Shown in pieces: positions 29,362-37,726 of a DNA stretch of 56,258 bases. The position numbers and the translations under genes are program-made. The first letter of the stretch is position 1. Each line of letters starts with the position of its first letter. Under the pieces are notes generated by a model. That model did not search any database and was not told the DNA's origin. It was given only the letters and a program-made list of their open reading frames with translations. This DNA is from Corynebacterium rhinophilum (GTDB lineage: Bacteria > Actinomycetota > Actinomycetes > Mycobacteriales > Mycobacteriaceae), in NCBI RefSeq assembly GCF_030227225.1, contig NZ_JASPHQ010000017.1:1-56258 (forward strand), in the 5' to 3' direction.

Positions 29362-29898
29362 ATGAAACCGTGGAAAAAGAAGAAATCGCTCATGCGCGGG
29401 CCCAAAATCACGGCGGTATTCGAGCCCATGGAGCGCGAGGTCATTGGCAACCTCACCGCCACTGTCTCTGAAGCGATCATCGGCCGCGCCCAGTCCGCAC
29501 CGAAAGACGAGCTGGCGGAAATGCTGGACATGCCCACCGGCCATACCGAAGCCCCAGAGGATCCCTCTTTGGCGCGGTTATTCCCAGACTTCCAAAAGCC
29601 CGGCGATGAGGAATACGACGGCGATGCCTCCCTTTTGCGCTCGCTGCACGAAAATGACATCGCGCGGGCCAAGCTGCGGAACCTGCAGGTCATCGGCAAT
29701 GCGCTCGGCCCCACCGGCGGGGTAGAGGTCTCCATTTCGGAGCAGGAAGCCCAGGCCTTCGTGGCGGGGCTCAATGACCTGCGCTTATACGTCGCGGCCG
29801 GGGACGCGACCGACGAAAACCTCATGACGGACCGCGATACCTTGGTGGAATGGCTGGCCTATTGCCAGGATTCCTTGCTGGAAGTGTTGATGGATTAA
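29362..29898 (+). CDS. DUF2017 family protein
   Basis: A 178-residue soluble protein of the conserved actinobacterial DUF2017 family (Rv1332-like), function unknown. Acidic and largely helical, with a basic N terminus (KPWKKKKS). It follows clpS by 4 bp and overlaps the P1 peptidase start by one base, so the three genes are one operon; a link to Clp-mediated proteolysis is suggested only by this linkage. Confidence 0.9.
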   Translation: MKPWKKKKSLMRGPKITAVFEPMEREVIGNLTATVSEAIIGRAQSAPKDELAEMLDMPTGHTEAPEDPSLARLFPDFQKPGDEEYDGDASLLRSLHENDIARAKLRNLQVIGNALGPTGGVEVSISEQEAQAFVAGLNDLRLYVAAGDATDENLMTDRDTLVEWLAYCQDSLLEVLMD

Positions 29899-30812
29899 TG
29901 ATTGACGGAATTAGCATCGGCCATTTTTCCGGCGAAGATACCGGCGCCACTGTGCTGTACTGCGGGCCGAAGGGTGCGCTAGCCAGCGTGGATGTGCGTG
30001 GCGGCGGGCCAGGCACGCGCGAGACCGATCTGTTGCAGCCGCACAATACCGTGGAACGCGTCCACGCCATCGTGCTTGCGGGAGGGTCCGCCTTTGGCCT
30101 GGCCGCTGCGGATGGCGTCATGCGCGAATTGGAAGCGCACGGGGTCGGTTTCCCCGTCTTTGGCGAGGATAAGCCCGGCCCGCGCGTGCCCATCGTGCCT
30201 GCGGCGGTGATTTTCGATCTGCTGGCGGGCCCCTCTCGCCCCGGACCGGAAGACGGCGCGGCGGCGCTGCGGGCGGCCATGGCCGGCCACGACGAGACGG
30301 TTGGCACTGTCGGCGCGGGCGTCGGCGCCACGGCGGGTAAGCTGCGCGGCGGCTTCGGCCTGGCTACCCGCAAAGTGGGAAACTACGAGGTCAGCGCCGC
30401 AATGGTGGCCAATCCCGTGGGCGAGGTCATCGACCCGCACACAGGCCGCCTCTACGGCGCGCCGGGCCGCACGCCGGTCAACGCGGACGCCTACCGCGAC
30501 CTGCCGCACCCTGCGGCGAAGCTGAATACGACGATTGGCGCCGTGCTTACCGATGCCCCCGTAACCACCGCCCAGGCCCAACGCCTCGCCATGACGGCCC
30601 ACGATGGCATTGCGCGCGCCGTTCGCCCCGCGCATTCACCGCTGGATGGCGATACCATTTTCGCCTTGTCGACGGCGCAGGAACCGGGTGAGGTGGATAT
30701 GGTCCAGCTGTGCGCGGCGGCTGCCGACGTGGTGGAGGAAGCCATCGTCACCGCGGTCACCGCCGCGCGCCCTGGCCTGGGGCTTCGCGCGTATCGCGAC
30801 TTGCTCGGCTAA
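29898..30812 (+). CDS. P1 (S58/DmpA) family peptidase
   Basis: A 304-residue protein of the DmpA/ornithine-acetyltransferase fold (Rv1333-like). Segments GGGPGTRETDLL, LAGGSAFGLAAADGVM and TVGAGVGATAGK are typical. Family members self-cleave and act as aminopeptidases or beta-aminopeptidases; the substrate here is unknown. ATG 29898 overlaps the DUF2017 stop. Confidence 0.88.
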   Translation: MIDGISIGHFSGEDTGATVLYCGPKGALASVDVRGGGPGTRETDLLQPHNTVERVHAIVLAGGSAFGLAAADGVMRELEAHGVGFPVFGEDKPGPRVPIVPAAVIFDLLAGPSRPGPEDGAAALRAAMAGHDETVGTVGAGVGATAGKLRGGFGLATRKVGNYEVSAAMVANPVGEVIDPHTGRLYGAPGRTPVNADAYRDLPHPAAKLNTTIGAVLTDAPVTTAQAQRLAMTAHDGIARAVRPAHSPLDGDTIFALSTAQEPGEVDMVQLCAAAADVVEEAIVTAVTAARPGLGLRAYRDLLG

Positions 30813-30825
30813 GATATTGCCCATT

Positions 30826-31458
30826 ATGACTATGGGTGGAACTTCGCGTAATCAGCCGGCGCCGACAAGTACGACCAACCGCGGCCGCGGCCGCATCAGC
30901 ACCGGCCTAACCCTGGCATTGGGGTTCCTGGCGGTGGAGTGGTCGGTCCACCTGATTAACGCCGTCGTCTTCGGCGGCGGGCTGTCTAACTACGGCATCC
31001 GCCCACTCGACGTGGATGGCCTGTGGGGCATTATCACGGCGCCGTTGCTGCACGGCAACCTGGAGCACTTGATGTCCAACTCTCTGCCGGGCGCCCTGTT
31101 TTGCTTCCTGATCGGTTTGTCTGGACGCCGGGTGTGGTGGGAGGTCACCTTGATCACCACCGTGGTAGCGGGCTTTGGCACGTGGTTCCTGGGCGGGGCC
31201 GGAACCTCGCATATCGGCGCGTCTGGGCTGGTTTATGGCTGGCTGGCCTACCTCGTGGTGCGCGGCGTATTCAATCGCTCCCTGCTGCAGATCCTCTTGG
31301 GCATTATCCTGGGCTTTTCCTATTCCGGATTGATTTGGGGCGTGCTGCCCGTCGCGGAGGGCATTAGCTGGCAAGGCCACCTCTTCGGCGCCCTGGGCGG
31401 CGTACTGGCCGGCATGTTCATCACCTCCGATGATCCGGCAAAGGCAGGGAGGAAATAA
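30826..31458 (+). CDS. Rhomboid-family intramembrane serine protease
   Basis: A 210-residue protein with about six membrane helices. The catalytic Ser is in [10 protein letters not shown] (near residue 129) and the His in [11 protein letters not shown] (near residue 184). The [10 protein letters not shown] segment with conserved His and Asn is present. Rv1337-like. TAAGAT (30810-30815), overlapping the preceding stop codon, may be a -10 element giving an almost leaderless mRNA at ATG 30826. It overlaps murI by one base. Confidence 0.92.
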   Translation: MTMGGTSRNQPAPTSTTNRGRGRISTGLTLALGFLAVEWSVHLINAVVFGGGLSNYGIRPLDVDGLWGIITAPLLHGNLEHLMSNSLPGALFCFLIGLSGRRVWWEVTLITTVVAGFGTWFLGGAGTSHIGASGLVYGWLAYLVVRGVFNRSLLQILLGIILGFSYSGLIWGVLPVAEGISWQGHLFGALGGVLAGMFITSDDPAKAGRK

Positions 31459-32237
31459 TGCCTAACGCATCATCTCCCATCGGCATCTTTGACTCGGGCG
31501 TCGGCGGGCTGACCGTGGCCCGCGCGGTGATGGAGCAGCTACCGCAAGAATCCGTTATATATATGGGCGATACCGCCCACGGCCCCTACGGGCCGCGGCC
31601 CATCTCGCAGGTGCGCGCTTTTTCCCAGGACATCGCCGATAAGCTGGTAGAACGCGGTTGCAAGATGCTAGTCATCGCCTGTAATACCGCCACCGCGGCA
31701 TTCTTGCACGATGCCCGCGAGCGCTACGATATCCCCATCGTAGAGGTCATCCACCCGGCCGTGCGCCGCGCCATGTCCACCACGCGCAATGGCAAAATCG
31801 GTGTCATCGGCACTGAGGGCACCATTAAATCCGGTGCATACCAGGACCTTTTCGCGCTCAACCCCAATGTTGAGGCGGTAGCCACCGCCTGCCCGGACTT
31901 CGTGCCCTTTGTCGAGTGCGGGATTACCGCGGGCCGCCAGATCCTCGGCGTCGCCGAGGGCTACCTCGCGCCCCTGCAGGCCCAGGGTGTGGACACCTTG
32001 GTGCTGGGTTGTACGCACTACCCGCTACTTACCGGAATTATCCAGCTCGCCATGGGCGAAAACGTTTCCCTGGTGACCTCCTCGGAGGAGACCACGAAGG
32101 ACGTCATGCGCCTGCTCACGGAAACGGACATGCTCGCCCCAGAGGGTAACCAACCGGTCCATTCCTTCGAATCCACCGGCGATCCTGAGGTTTTTGCCCA
32201 GCTGGCTACGCGCTTTTTGGGTCCGCAGATCGGCTAA
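31458..32237 (+). CDS. murI: Glutamate racemase
   Basis: A 259-residue enzyme making D-glutamate for peptidoglycan. Motifs: [12 protein letters not shown], the catalytic Cys in ACNTATAA, and the second Cys in [17 protein letters not shown] precedes the ATG, which overlaps the rhomboid stop. Confidence 0.96.
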   Translation: MPNASSPIGIFDSGVGGLTVARAVMEQLPQESVIYMGDTAHGPYGPRPISQVRAFSQDIADKLVERGCKMLVIACNTATAAFLHDARERYDIPIVEVIHPAVRRAMSTTRNGKIGVIGTEGTIKSGAYQDLFALNPNVEAVATACPDFVPFVECGITAGRQILGVAEGYLAPLQAQGVDTLVLGCTHYPLLTGIIQLAMGENVSLVTSSEETTKDVMRLLTETDMLAPEGNQPVHSFESTGDPEVFAQLATRFLGPQIG

Positions 32238-32292
32238 GACGGCCGAAATTCCTCCCCCTTTTGCGCGCGGTACCAGCATTTGGGCCGGATTC

Positions 32293-32311
32293 ATGGAACT
32301 ATTGGTTCCAT
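32293..32311. promoter_or_regulatory. Palindrome over the start codon of the metallo-hydrolase gene
   Basis: ATGGAAC-TATTG-GTTCCAT is a perfect 7-bp inverted repeat whose right arm ends on the first two bases of ATG 32310. No ribosome-binding site is visible, so it could be an operator or an mRNA hairpin hiding the start. Confidence 0.45.
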
Positions 32312-33071
32312 GAAGCTGACCATCCTAGGCTGCTCCGGTAGCGTACCCACCGCAGACAATCCTGCCTCCGGCTATGTCGTGTCCTTCGATAATGCACCGT
32401 CCATCATCCTGGATATGGGATCGGGCACGCTGGGCCAGCTAGCTAAACTGCAGGATCCGTGCGATGCCCACGTGGCCTTTAGCCACCTGCACGCGGATCA
32501 CTGCGCGGATTTTCCCTCCCTCATGGTGTGGCGCCGCTTCCATCCCATCGCCCCGGCCGCCTCGCGCAACTTCTGCTTCGGCCCGTCTGCCACGCCGACG
32601 CACTTGGGCCGCCTGTCTTCGGACGAAGTGGATGGGATCGACGATATGTCCGATACCTTGGCGTTTAGCCCATGGGTGGCAGGGGAGCGCCAGCTTGTCG
32701 ATGACGTCTTTATCACCCCCTTCCCCGTTAATCACCCGGTAGAGGCCTATGCGCTGCGCATCGAGCACGCGAAGACCGGCAAGATCATTACCTATTCCGG
32801 CGATACGTCCTATACGCCCGCACTTGTCGATGCCGCCCGGGACGCCGATCTCTTCCTCTGCGAGGCCACCTGGGGTGCTTCCTCCGAGGGCATGGCACCC
32901 GGCATGCATATGTCGGGCGCGGAAGCGGGGCGCGCGGCGCGGGAAGCCGGCGTTCGTACGCTGGTGTTAATCCACATCCAGCCCTGGGGCGATGCGGAGG
33001 CCACCGTGGCGGCGGCGCGGGAGGAATTCGACGGCGAGATCGTGCTGGGTACTGCGGGCATGCAGTTCTAA
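32310..33071 (+). CDS. Metallo-beta-lactamase-fold hydrolase (Rv1339-like, possible cAMP phosphodiesterase)
   Basis: A 253-residue protein with the MBL metal site HLHADHCADF (near residue 60) and later metal-ligand candidates (NHPVEAYAL, YSGDTSYTP, HIQPWGD). The M. tuberculosis homologue in the same gene order, Rv1339, has been described as an atypical class II cAMP phosphodiesterase. That activity is an inference here, but relevant because Corynebacterium GlxR responds to cAMP. No ribosome-binding site is evident; an inverted repeat overlaps the start codon. Confidence 0.85.
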   Translation: MKLTILGCSGSVPTADNPASGYVVSFDNAPSIILDMGSGTLGQLAKLQDPCDAHVAFSHLHADHCADFPSLMVWRRFHPIAPAASRNFCFGPSATPTHLGRLSSDEVDGIDDMSDTLAFSPWVAGERQLVDDVFITPFPVNHPVEAYALRIEHAKTGKIITYSGDTSYTPALVDAARDADLFLCEATWGASSEGMAPGMHMSGAEAGRAAREAGVRTLVLIHIQPWGDAEATVAAAREEFDGEIVLGTAGMQF

Positions 33072-33086
33072 GTTACGCTGGAGGGC

Positions 33087-33815
33087 ATGACTGAATTTAC
33101 TCGTGCCGATGGGCGTGCGCTTGACCAAATGCGCAGCGTCCGCATTACCCGCAATTTCACCACCAACCCGGCTGGATCCGTCTTGGTGGAATTTGGCAAT
33201 ACCCGCGTGATGTGCACTGCCTCCGTCGAACTCGGAGTGCCGCGTTTCAAGCGCGATTCCGGCGAGGGTTGGCTGACCGCCGAGTACGCCATGCTGCCAT
33301 CCGCCACCCACGACCGCATGCCGCGCGAATCCATGCGTGGCAAGGTGAAGGGCCGCACCCATGAGATTTCCCGCCTGGTTGGCCGCTCCCTGCGCGCCGC
33401 TGTGGACTTGGAGCAGCTAGGAGAAAACACCATCCAGCTCGACTGTGATGTGCTGCAGGCCGATGGTGGCACCCGCACCGCCTCCATCACGGGCGCCTAC
33501 GTTGCGCTTGCCGATGCTATCGCCCACCTCAAGTCCGAAGGTGTTGTCCCCGGCGAGCCGCTGCTCGATCCCATCGCTGCGGTCTCCGTGGGCATCATCG
33601 ACGGCGAAATCTGCCTGGATTTGCCCTATGAGGAAGACTCCCGCGCCGAGGTGGATCTCAACGTGGTGATGCAGGAATCCGGCGACTTCGTAGAAATCCA
33701 GGGCACCGGCGAGCACGGCCTCTTCGGCCGCGAGCAGCTCAACGGCATGCTAGATGTGGCCCAGAAGGGCTGCAGCGAGCTCATCGCGGCGCAGAAAGCG
33801 GCGCTGGGATGGTAA
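33087..33815 (+). CDS. rph: Ribonuclease PH
   Basis: A 242-residue phosphorolytic 3'-5' exoribonuclease that trims tRNA precursors. Typical segments: [27 protein letters not shown], the R/T-rich [15 protein letters not shown] and the C-terminal QGTGEHGLF. It overlaps rdgB by 7 bp. Confidence 0.96.
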   Translation: MTEFTRADGRALDQMRSVRITRNFTTNPAGSVLVEFGNTRVMCTASVELGVPRFKRDSGEGWLTAEYAMLPSATHDRMPRESMRGKVKGRTHEISRLVGRSLRAAVDLEQLGENTIQLDCDVLQADGGTRTASITGAYVALADAIAHLKSEGVVPGEPLLDPIAAVSVGIIDGEICLDLPYEEDSRAEVDLNVVMQESGDFVEIQGTGEHGLFGREQLNGMLDVAQKGCSELIAAQKAALGW

Positions 33816-34411
33816 TCCTCGTCGCCTCCGGTAATCCGAAGAAGTTGGCCGAGCTCGATCGCATCTTGTCCGAGGCGGGCATCGAGGGCGTGGATCTGCG
33901 CCTGCTTTCCGAGGTCGAACCCTACCCCGAGCCCGTCGAAGATGGCCGCACCTTTGCCGATAACACGCTCATCAAGGCCCGCGCCGGCGCCGCCGCCACG
34001 GGTCTGGTGACTATCGCGGATGATTCCGGGCTGGCCATCGAGGAGCTCAACGGCATGCCAGGCGTACTCTCGGCCCGCTGGTCAGGCGAACATGGCAATG
34101 ACCAGGCCAATAATGACCTGGTCTTGGCGCAGATGATCGATGTGCCGGACGAACGGCGTGCCGCCGCCTTCGTCTCCGTGTGTGCCCTCGTCACCCCCGA
34201 GGGCACCGAGCGCGTGGCCGAGGGCCGCTGGGAAGGCCAGCTACTGCGCGAGCCGCGCGGTGCCAATGGTTTTGGATACGACCCGCTCTTCCAGCCAGAG
34301 GGCGAGTCGCGTTCTGCGGCGGAAATGTCGCCCGCAGAAAAGAACGCGGTCTCGCACCGCGGCCGCGCCCTTTCCCAGCTGGCCCCGTTCATCGCGGAGC
34401 TGGCCGGCTAA
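33809..34411 (+). CDS. rdgB: XTP/dITP diphosphatase (RdgB/HAM1)
   Basis: A 200-residue house-cleaning nucleotide pyrophosphatase. Motifs [11 protein letters not shown] at the N terminus, [22 protein letters not shown] and GFGYDPLF. It overlaps rph by 7 bp and abuts the convergent DUF3817 gene with no spacer. Confidence 0.95.
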   Translation: MVILVASGNPKKLAELDRILSEAGIEGVDLRLLSEVEPYPEPVEDGRTFADNTLIKARAGAAATGLVTIADDSGLAIEELNGMPGVLSARWSGEHGNDQANNDLVLAQMIDVPDERRAAAFVSVCALVTPEGTERVAEGRWEGQLLREPRGANGFGYDPLFQPEGESRSAAEMSPAEKNAVSHRGRALSQLAPFIAELAG

Positions 34412-34762
34412 TTAAGCGTTGAGCTGGAATTGCTCCTCGATTTCCTTGCGGCGCTTGTGCTCCATCCAGAACGAGAGGAAAGGCACCACGCCGGCCAGCG
34501 CGGTGGTAATCAGCTTTCCGGCTGGCCACAGCGCGCGCGGGCCCAAAATCAGGATGGACAGTAGGTAGGCCATGTACGCGATGCCGTGCACGATGGCGAT
34601 GTAGGTCGCCCACTCCGGAATCTCCGCGCCCAAGACGTACTGGAAGAACATGCGGATGACCAGGATGATCAGGAAGATACCGGTCACCGTGGCCGCGATG
34701 GAAAAGAACTTCAGCGGGCCGCGGATGCGCGCCTTGCGGTCTGGGTGTACCTGGTTTGTCAT
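34412..34762 (-). CDS. DUF3817 integral membrane protein
   Basis: A 116-residue protein with three predicted membrane helices (LKFFSIAATVTGIFL start, WATYIAIVHGIAYMAYLL, and a third before SFWMEHKRR). Rv1342c-like, function unknown. It is the second gene of a leftward pair; the upstream partner ends 3 bp before its ATG. Confidence 0.88.
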   Translation of the reverse strand: MTNQVHPDRKARIRGPLKFFSIAATVTGIFLIILVIRMFFQYVLGAEIPEWATYIAIVHGIAYMAYLLSILILGPRALWPAGKLITTALAGVVPFLSFWMEHKRRKEIEEQFQLNA

Positions 34763-34765
34763 GAT

Positions 34766-35278
34766 TTAGTTTCTCCTTTTATCTGTTGGGCCCTCGTCGC
34801 GACCCTCTGCGGGGGAACCGCGGCGGCGCCGAGGCTGATTCAACGCATTAAACTCTTCCACATTCAGCTGCGGGCGCTGCGGCAAGAAATCCTCATCGAT
34901 GGCGGTTTTCTCCGCCGAGCTAGCTGCCGAGCCCCTCACCTCAGAACCATCGGGCGAATCAGATCCTGCGCTGGCGGTTTCGCCGATATTTTCAGGGGCG
35001 TTTTCTGAGGCCTGCAGCGAATCCATCTCCCGGGCTTCGTTTTCTGCGGCAAGGCGCTCATTTTCATAGCGCAGGGTGGTGCGATAAGCATAGACCACGA
35101 ATACCGCAAATAGAGGCCACTGAAAGGCGTAGCCCAAGTTTTGAAAGGTGCCCGAGCCGGAGCGGAAGCGCGTCCACTGCCAATAGGCGAGGAAGAGGAA
35201 AAGCACCACGAAAAATATGACGAGGGCGATGTGCCACCACCGCACCTTCACGCGCCGTTTCTTCTGTTCCTCTTGCAT
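34766..35278 (-). CDS. Small membrane protein (Rv1343c/LprD-position homologue)
   Basis: About 170 residues: two N-terminal membrane helices (around residues 15-35 and 50-68), then a long hydrophilic tail rich in Glu, Ser and Ala ending in a basic stretch. The tail is probably disordered. It occupies the place of Rv1343c in the mycobacterial gene order and is close to DUF3817. The start at 35278 (MQEEQ) is tentative; an upstream ATG at 35314 is in frame. Function unknown. Confidence 0.7.
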   Translation of the reverse strand: MQEEQKKRRVKVRWWHIALVIFFVVLFLFLAYWQWTRFRSGSGTFQNLGYAFQWPLFAVFVVYAYRTTLRYENERLAAENEAREMDSLQASENAPENIGETASAGSDSPDGSEVRGSAASSAEKTAIDEDFLPQRPQLNVEEFNALNQPRRRRGSPAEGRDEGPTDKRRN

Positions 35279-35374
35279 ACTCACTTCACCCACCCTACCT
35301 ATCCACCGCCGCAATACGGAATGACCCTGGTTTCTCGTTTATCGACGCGCCGTGTACACTATTCAACGTTGCTT

Positions 35375-35456
35375 GCGCCCGTGGCGGAATTGGCAGACGC
35401 GCTAGATTTAGGTTCTAGTGTCTTATGACGTGTGAGTTCAAGTCTCACCGGGCGCA
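35375..35456 (+). tRNA. tRNA-Leu (anticodon TAG)
   Basis: An 82-base class II tRNA: acceptor GCGCCCG pairs with CGGGCGC, anticodon stem CTAGA/TCTAG around loop TTTAGGT (anticodon TAG), a long variable arm, T arm GTGAG TTCAAGT CTCAC, discriminator A. CCA is not encoded. TACACT (35355-35360) is a possible -10. Confidence 0.95.
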
Positions 35457-35460
35457 CAAG

Positions 35461-35502
35461 AAAAGCACCGCAGTACTTGTTCTAAGGACTGCGGTGCTTT
35501 TG
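35461..35502. terminator. Bidirectional terminator between tRNA-Leu and the purine permease gene
   Basis: AAAAGCACCGCAGT pairs perfectly with ACTGCGGTGCTTTT around a 14-base loop, giving A and T runs on either side for converging transcripts. Confidence 0.92.
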
Positions 35503-35508
35503 TGGATC

Positions 35509-37416
35509 CTAATCTACCTCGGTGAACTTGCGGTCCCAGGAGGAGCGGACGGGGTTGGCATCGGCAAGCAGGATATCGAAGCGGTCATTGGCGATCTCGA
35601 CGATTTCACTTAACGCAATGCGGTATTCCTGCGCATCGGAATTAGCGAGGCGCCGCACGCCGGCGTCGATCACACGCTCCACCGTGTCGTTGGTATCGAG
35701 GTACGCGACGAACGGCATACCAAAGCGCTCGCGGTAGGCGGCGGACAGCTCGGTAATGCGTTCGGTTTGCACGTCGTCGAGCTCGCTCAGCCCGAGCGAT
35801 CCGCGGTCAGCGGAAATATTCGCTGCCTCATCAGACGAGGCCAGTAGCAGCTCGTCCATGGCTGGGTAGTCGTGGATGAGCGCATCGCGCCGGTCCGCAT
35901 CCGCGGTCAGCACGGCGACCTGGACGGCGGCGCGCAGCTCGTTGACATCGCTAAACGGCCGGGACTGCCAGGCCAGCTCGAGCGGCCAGGTTTCATTATT
36001 GAATAGCGGGCGCAGCGCGGCGGTAAACTCCTCACGCGAGGCCTCATTAAGCTCGTTAAGGCTCACGCCCTTGCCATCGGCGCGCGAGACCTGCGCGCTC
36101 GCGCTGCCGGTGTGGAAGAACAACAAGTTGAGCACGATTGCGGTAATCGCGCCGATGGACATGCCAGAAGAAACGAAGGTCTGCGCCCACTCCGGGAAGG
36201 CACTGGCTACCTCCGGCTTGAAGGTCACCAGCATGGCCAGGCCCAGTGCGGAGGTGACGATGACGGAGTTGCGGCCATCGCTGAGATCTGACTTAGCGAT
36301 GGTCTGCAGGCCCACCCACGCCACGTTGGCAAAAAGCGCTAGCGATGCGCCGCCGAGCACCGGCGACGGAATCGCAGCAACGACCGCGCCGGCCTTCGGC
36401 AAAAGACCCAGCACAATCATGAACCCCGCAGCCGCCACGGCCACCCAGCGCGATTTCACGTTGGTCAAGCGCACCAGGCCAACGTTTTGCGCAAAGCAGG
36501 TATAGGGGAACGAATTCATCACGCCGCCTACTAGGGTGGAGACACCATCGGCGCGGATGGCGCGCACCACGTCATCGCGGCGGATGCGCTTTTTGACGAT
36601 TTCACCGGTGGCAAACACATCGCCAGTCGTTTCCACCATGGTGATGATCATGACGATAATCAGCGAGAAAATCGCCACGAGGTCGAATTGCGGCATGCCG
36701 AAATAAAACGGTGTGGTAATGCCGAGGGCGGGGGAGGAGGAGACTTCGCTAAAGGAGGCATCGCCAAGCGCGAGCGCCACGCCCGTGCCCAGCACCAAGC
36801 CGATGAGCACCGCCAACGTACCCACGAAGCCGGAGGAAAAACGCTGCACCAAAATGATGACCGCGAGCGTGCCAAAGCCATAGAGCAAATCGCGCGTGGC
36901 CGGCACGCCCTCGGCATAATTGACAAAGTCATTGGCCGATACCGCCAGCAGCGAAGTACCCATCACCAGCAGCACTGAACCGGTAACCACCGGTGGGAAG
37001 AAACGCAGCACCTTGCCAAAGACCGGCGCGGCGAAGAAGGTAAAAAGGCCTGCGACGATGATGGCGCCGTAAATCGTGGGCAGCGAAGCCACCCCGCCCT
37101 CGCCATCGGTGGCGCCGAGGCCAATCGCGATGATGGGCGATACCGCCGTCGTGGTCACGCCCTGCACGATGGGCAGGCGCACGCCAATATGCTTGCCGAT
37201 GCCCACCGACTGAATAATCGTCGCAATACCGCAGGTTAAAAGGTCGGCATTGATGAGGTGGATGGTCGTTTCCGCATCCAGGTTCAACGAGCTGGCGATG
37301 AGCAGCGGGACGATGACCGCCCCGGCATAAAACGCGAGGACGTGCTGCAGCCCAAGGGCGGCGAGTTTCGGCGCGGGGGGAACGATGTCTACGGGGTGCT
37401 TGGGCTGGGACGCCAC
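35509..37416 (-). CDS. NCS2 purine/urate permease fused to an OHCU-decarboxylase-like domain
   Basis: A 635-residue fusion. Residues 1 to about 440 are a nucleobase:cation symporter-2 permease of the urate/xanthine group, with LGLQHVLAFYAG in helix 1 and the NAT signature-like QNVGLVRLTN. Residues about 450-635 resemble OHCU decarboxylase, the enzyme that turns the uricase product pathway intermediate into S-allantoin. Landmarks are LNELNEASREEF, AYRERFGMPF and IALSEIVEIANDR. In the usual family motif the catalytic HP is preceded by LIRA; here the segment is LIHDYP, so Tyr517 replaces the His, and the usual Glu-Gln is Asp537-Arg538. The domain may be inactive or altered. No uricase or hydroxyisourate hydrolase is in the window. 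GTG 37416 follows AAGGAGG. Confidence 0.85.
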   Translation of the reverse strand: MASQPKHPVDIVPPAPKLAALGLQHVLAFYAGAVIVPLLIASSLNLDAETTIHLINADLLTCGIATIIQSVGIGKHIGVRLPIVQGVTTTAVSPIIAIGLGATDGEGGVASLPTIYGAIIVAGLFTFFAAPVFGKVLRFFPPVVTGSVLLVMGTSLLAVSANDFVNYAEGVPATRDLLYGFGTLAVIILVQRFSSGFVGTLAVLIGLVLGTGVALALGDASFSEVSSSPALGITTPFYFGMPQFDLVAIFSLIIVMIITMVETTGDVFATGEIVKKRIRRDDVVRAIRADGVSTLVGGVMNSFPYTCFAQNVGLVRLTNVKSRWVAVAAAGFMIVLGLLPKAGAVVAAIPSPVLGGASLALFANVAWVGLQTIAKSDLSDGRNSVIVTSALGLAMLVTFKPEVASAFPEWAQTFVSSGMSIGAITAIVLNLLFFHTGSASAQVSRADGKGVSLNELNEASREEFTAALRPLFNNETWPLELAWQSRPFSDVNELRAAVQVAVLTADADRRDALIHDYPAMDELLLASSDEAANISADRGSLGLSELDDVQTERITELSAAYRERFGMPFVAYLDTNDTVERVIDAGVRRLANSDAQEYRIALSEIVEIANDRFDILLADANPVRSSWDRKFTEVD

Positions 37417-37726
37417 GAAGTCCTCCTTGTTACGGAAGCGAAGCTGACCGCCTTAACAGTAGAGGTAGACACAAGTCGGCGCCAAAGTGTACGTGAGCAA
37501 AGCCACGATCGGGGCTGGATTGCCCCCGAACAAAAACGTACGGGTGGTTTATATGAATCGAGCTACCAGCAAAGCATGATGACCGGTTTATAACTGGTGC
37601 TCACGGCAATGTTTATGGTTGTTAATTTCGCGAATCGAGCCGACAATGAAGAGGTGACGGGGCTTGATGCTGCGGGATGAAAAGGCGGCATGTGCCCCGG
37701 GAAATTTGACCCAGAAGAAGGGAATT
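37417..37726. other. Intergenic region between the purine permease and the pfl operon
   Basis: This divergent region must hold promoters for both sides. CGTGAGCAAAGCCACG (37492-37507) is a weak GlxR-like palindrome with CGTG/CACG arms. TATGGT (37614-37619) is a possible -10 for pflB, leaving a leader of about 100 bases. No small gene or clear terminator was seen. Confidence 0.4.
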
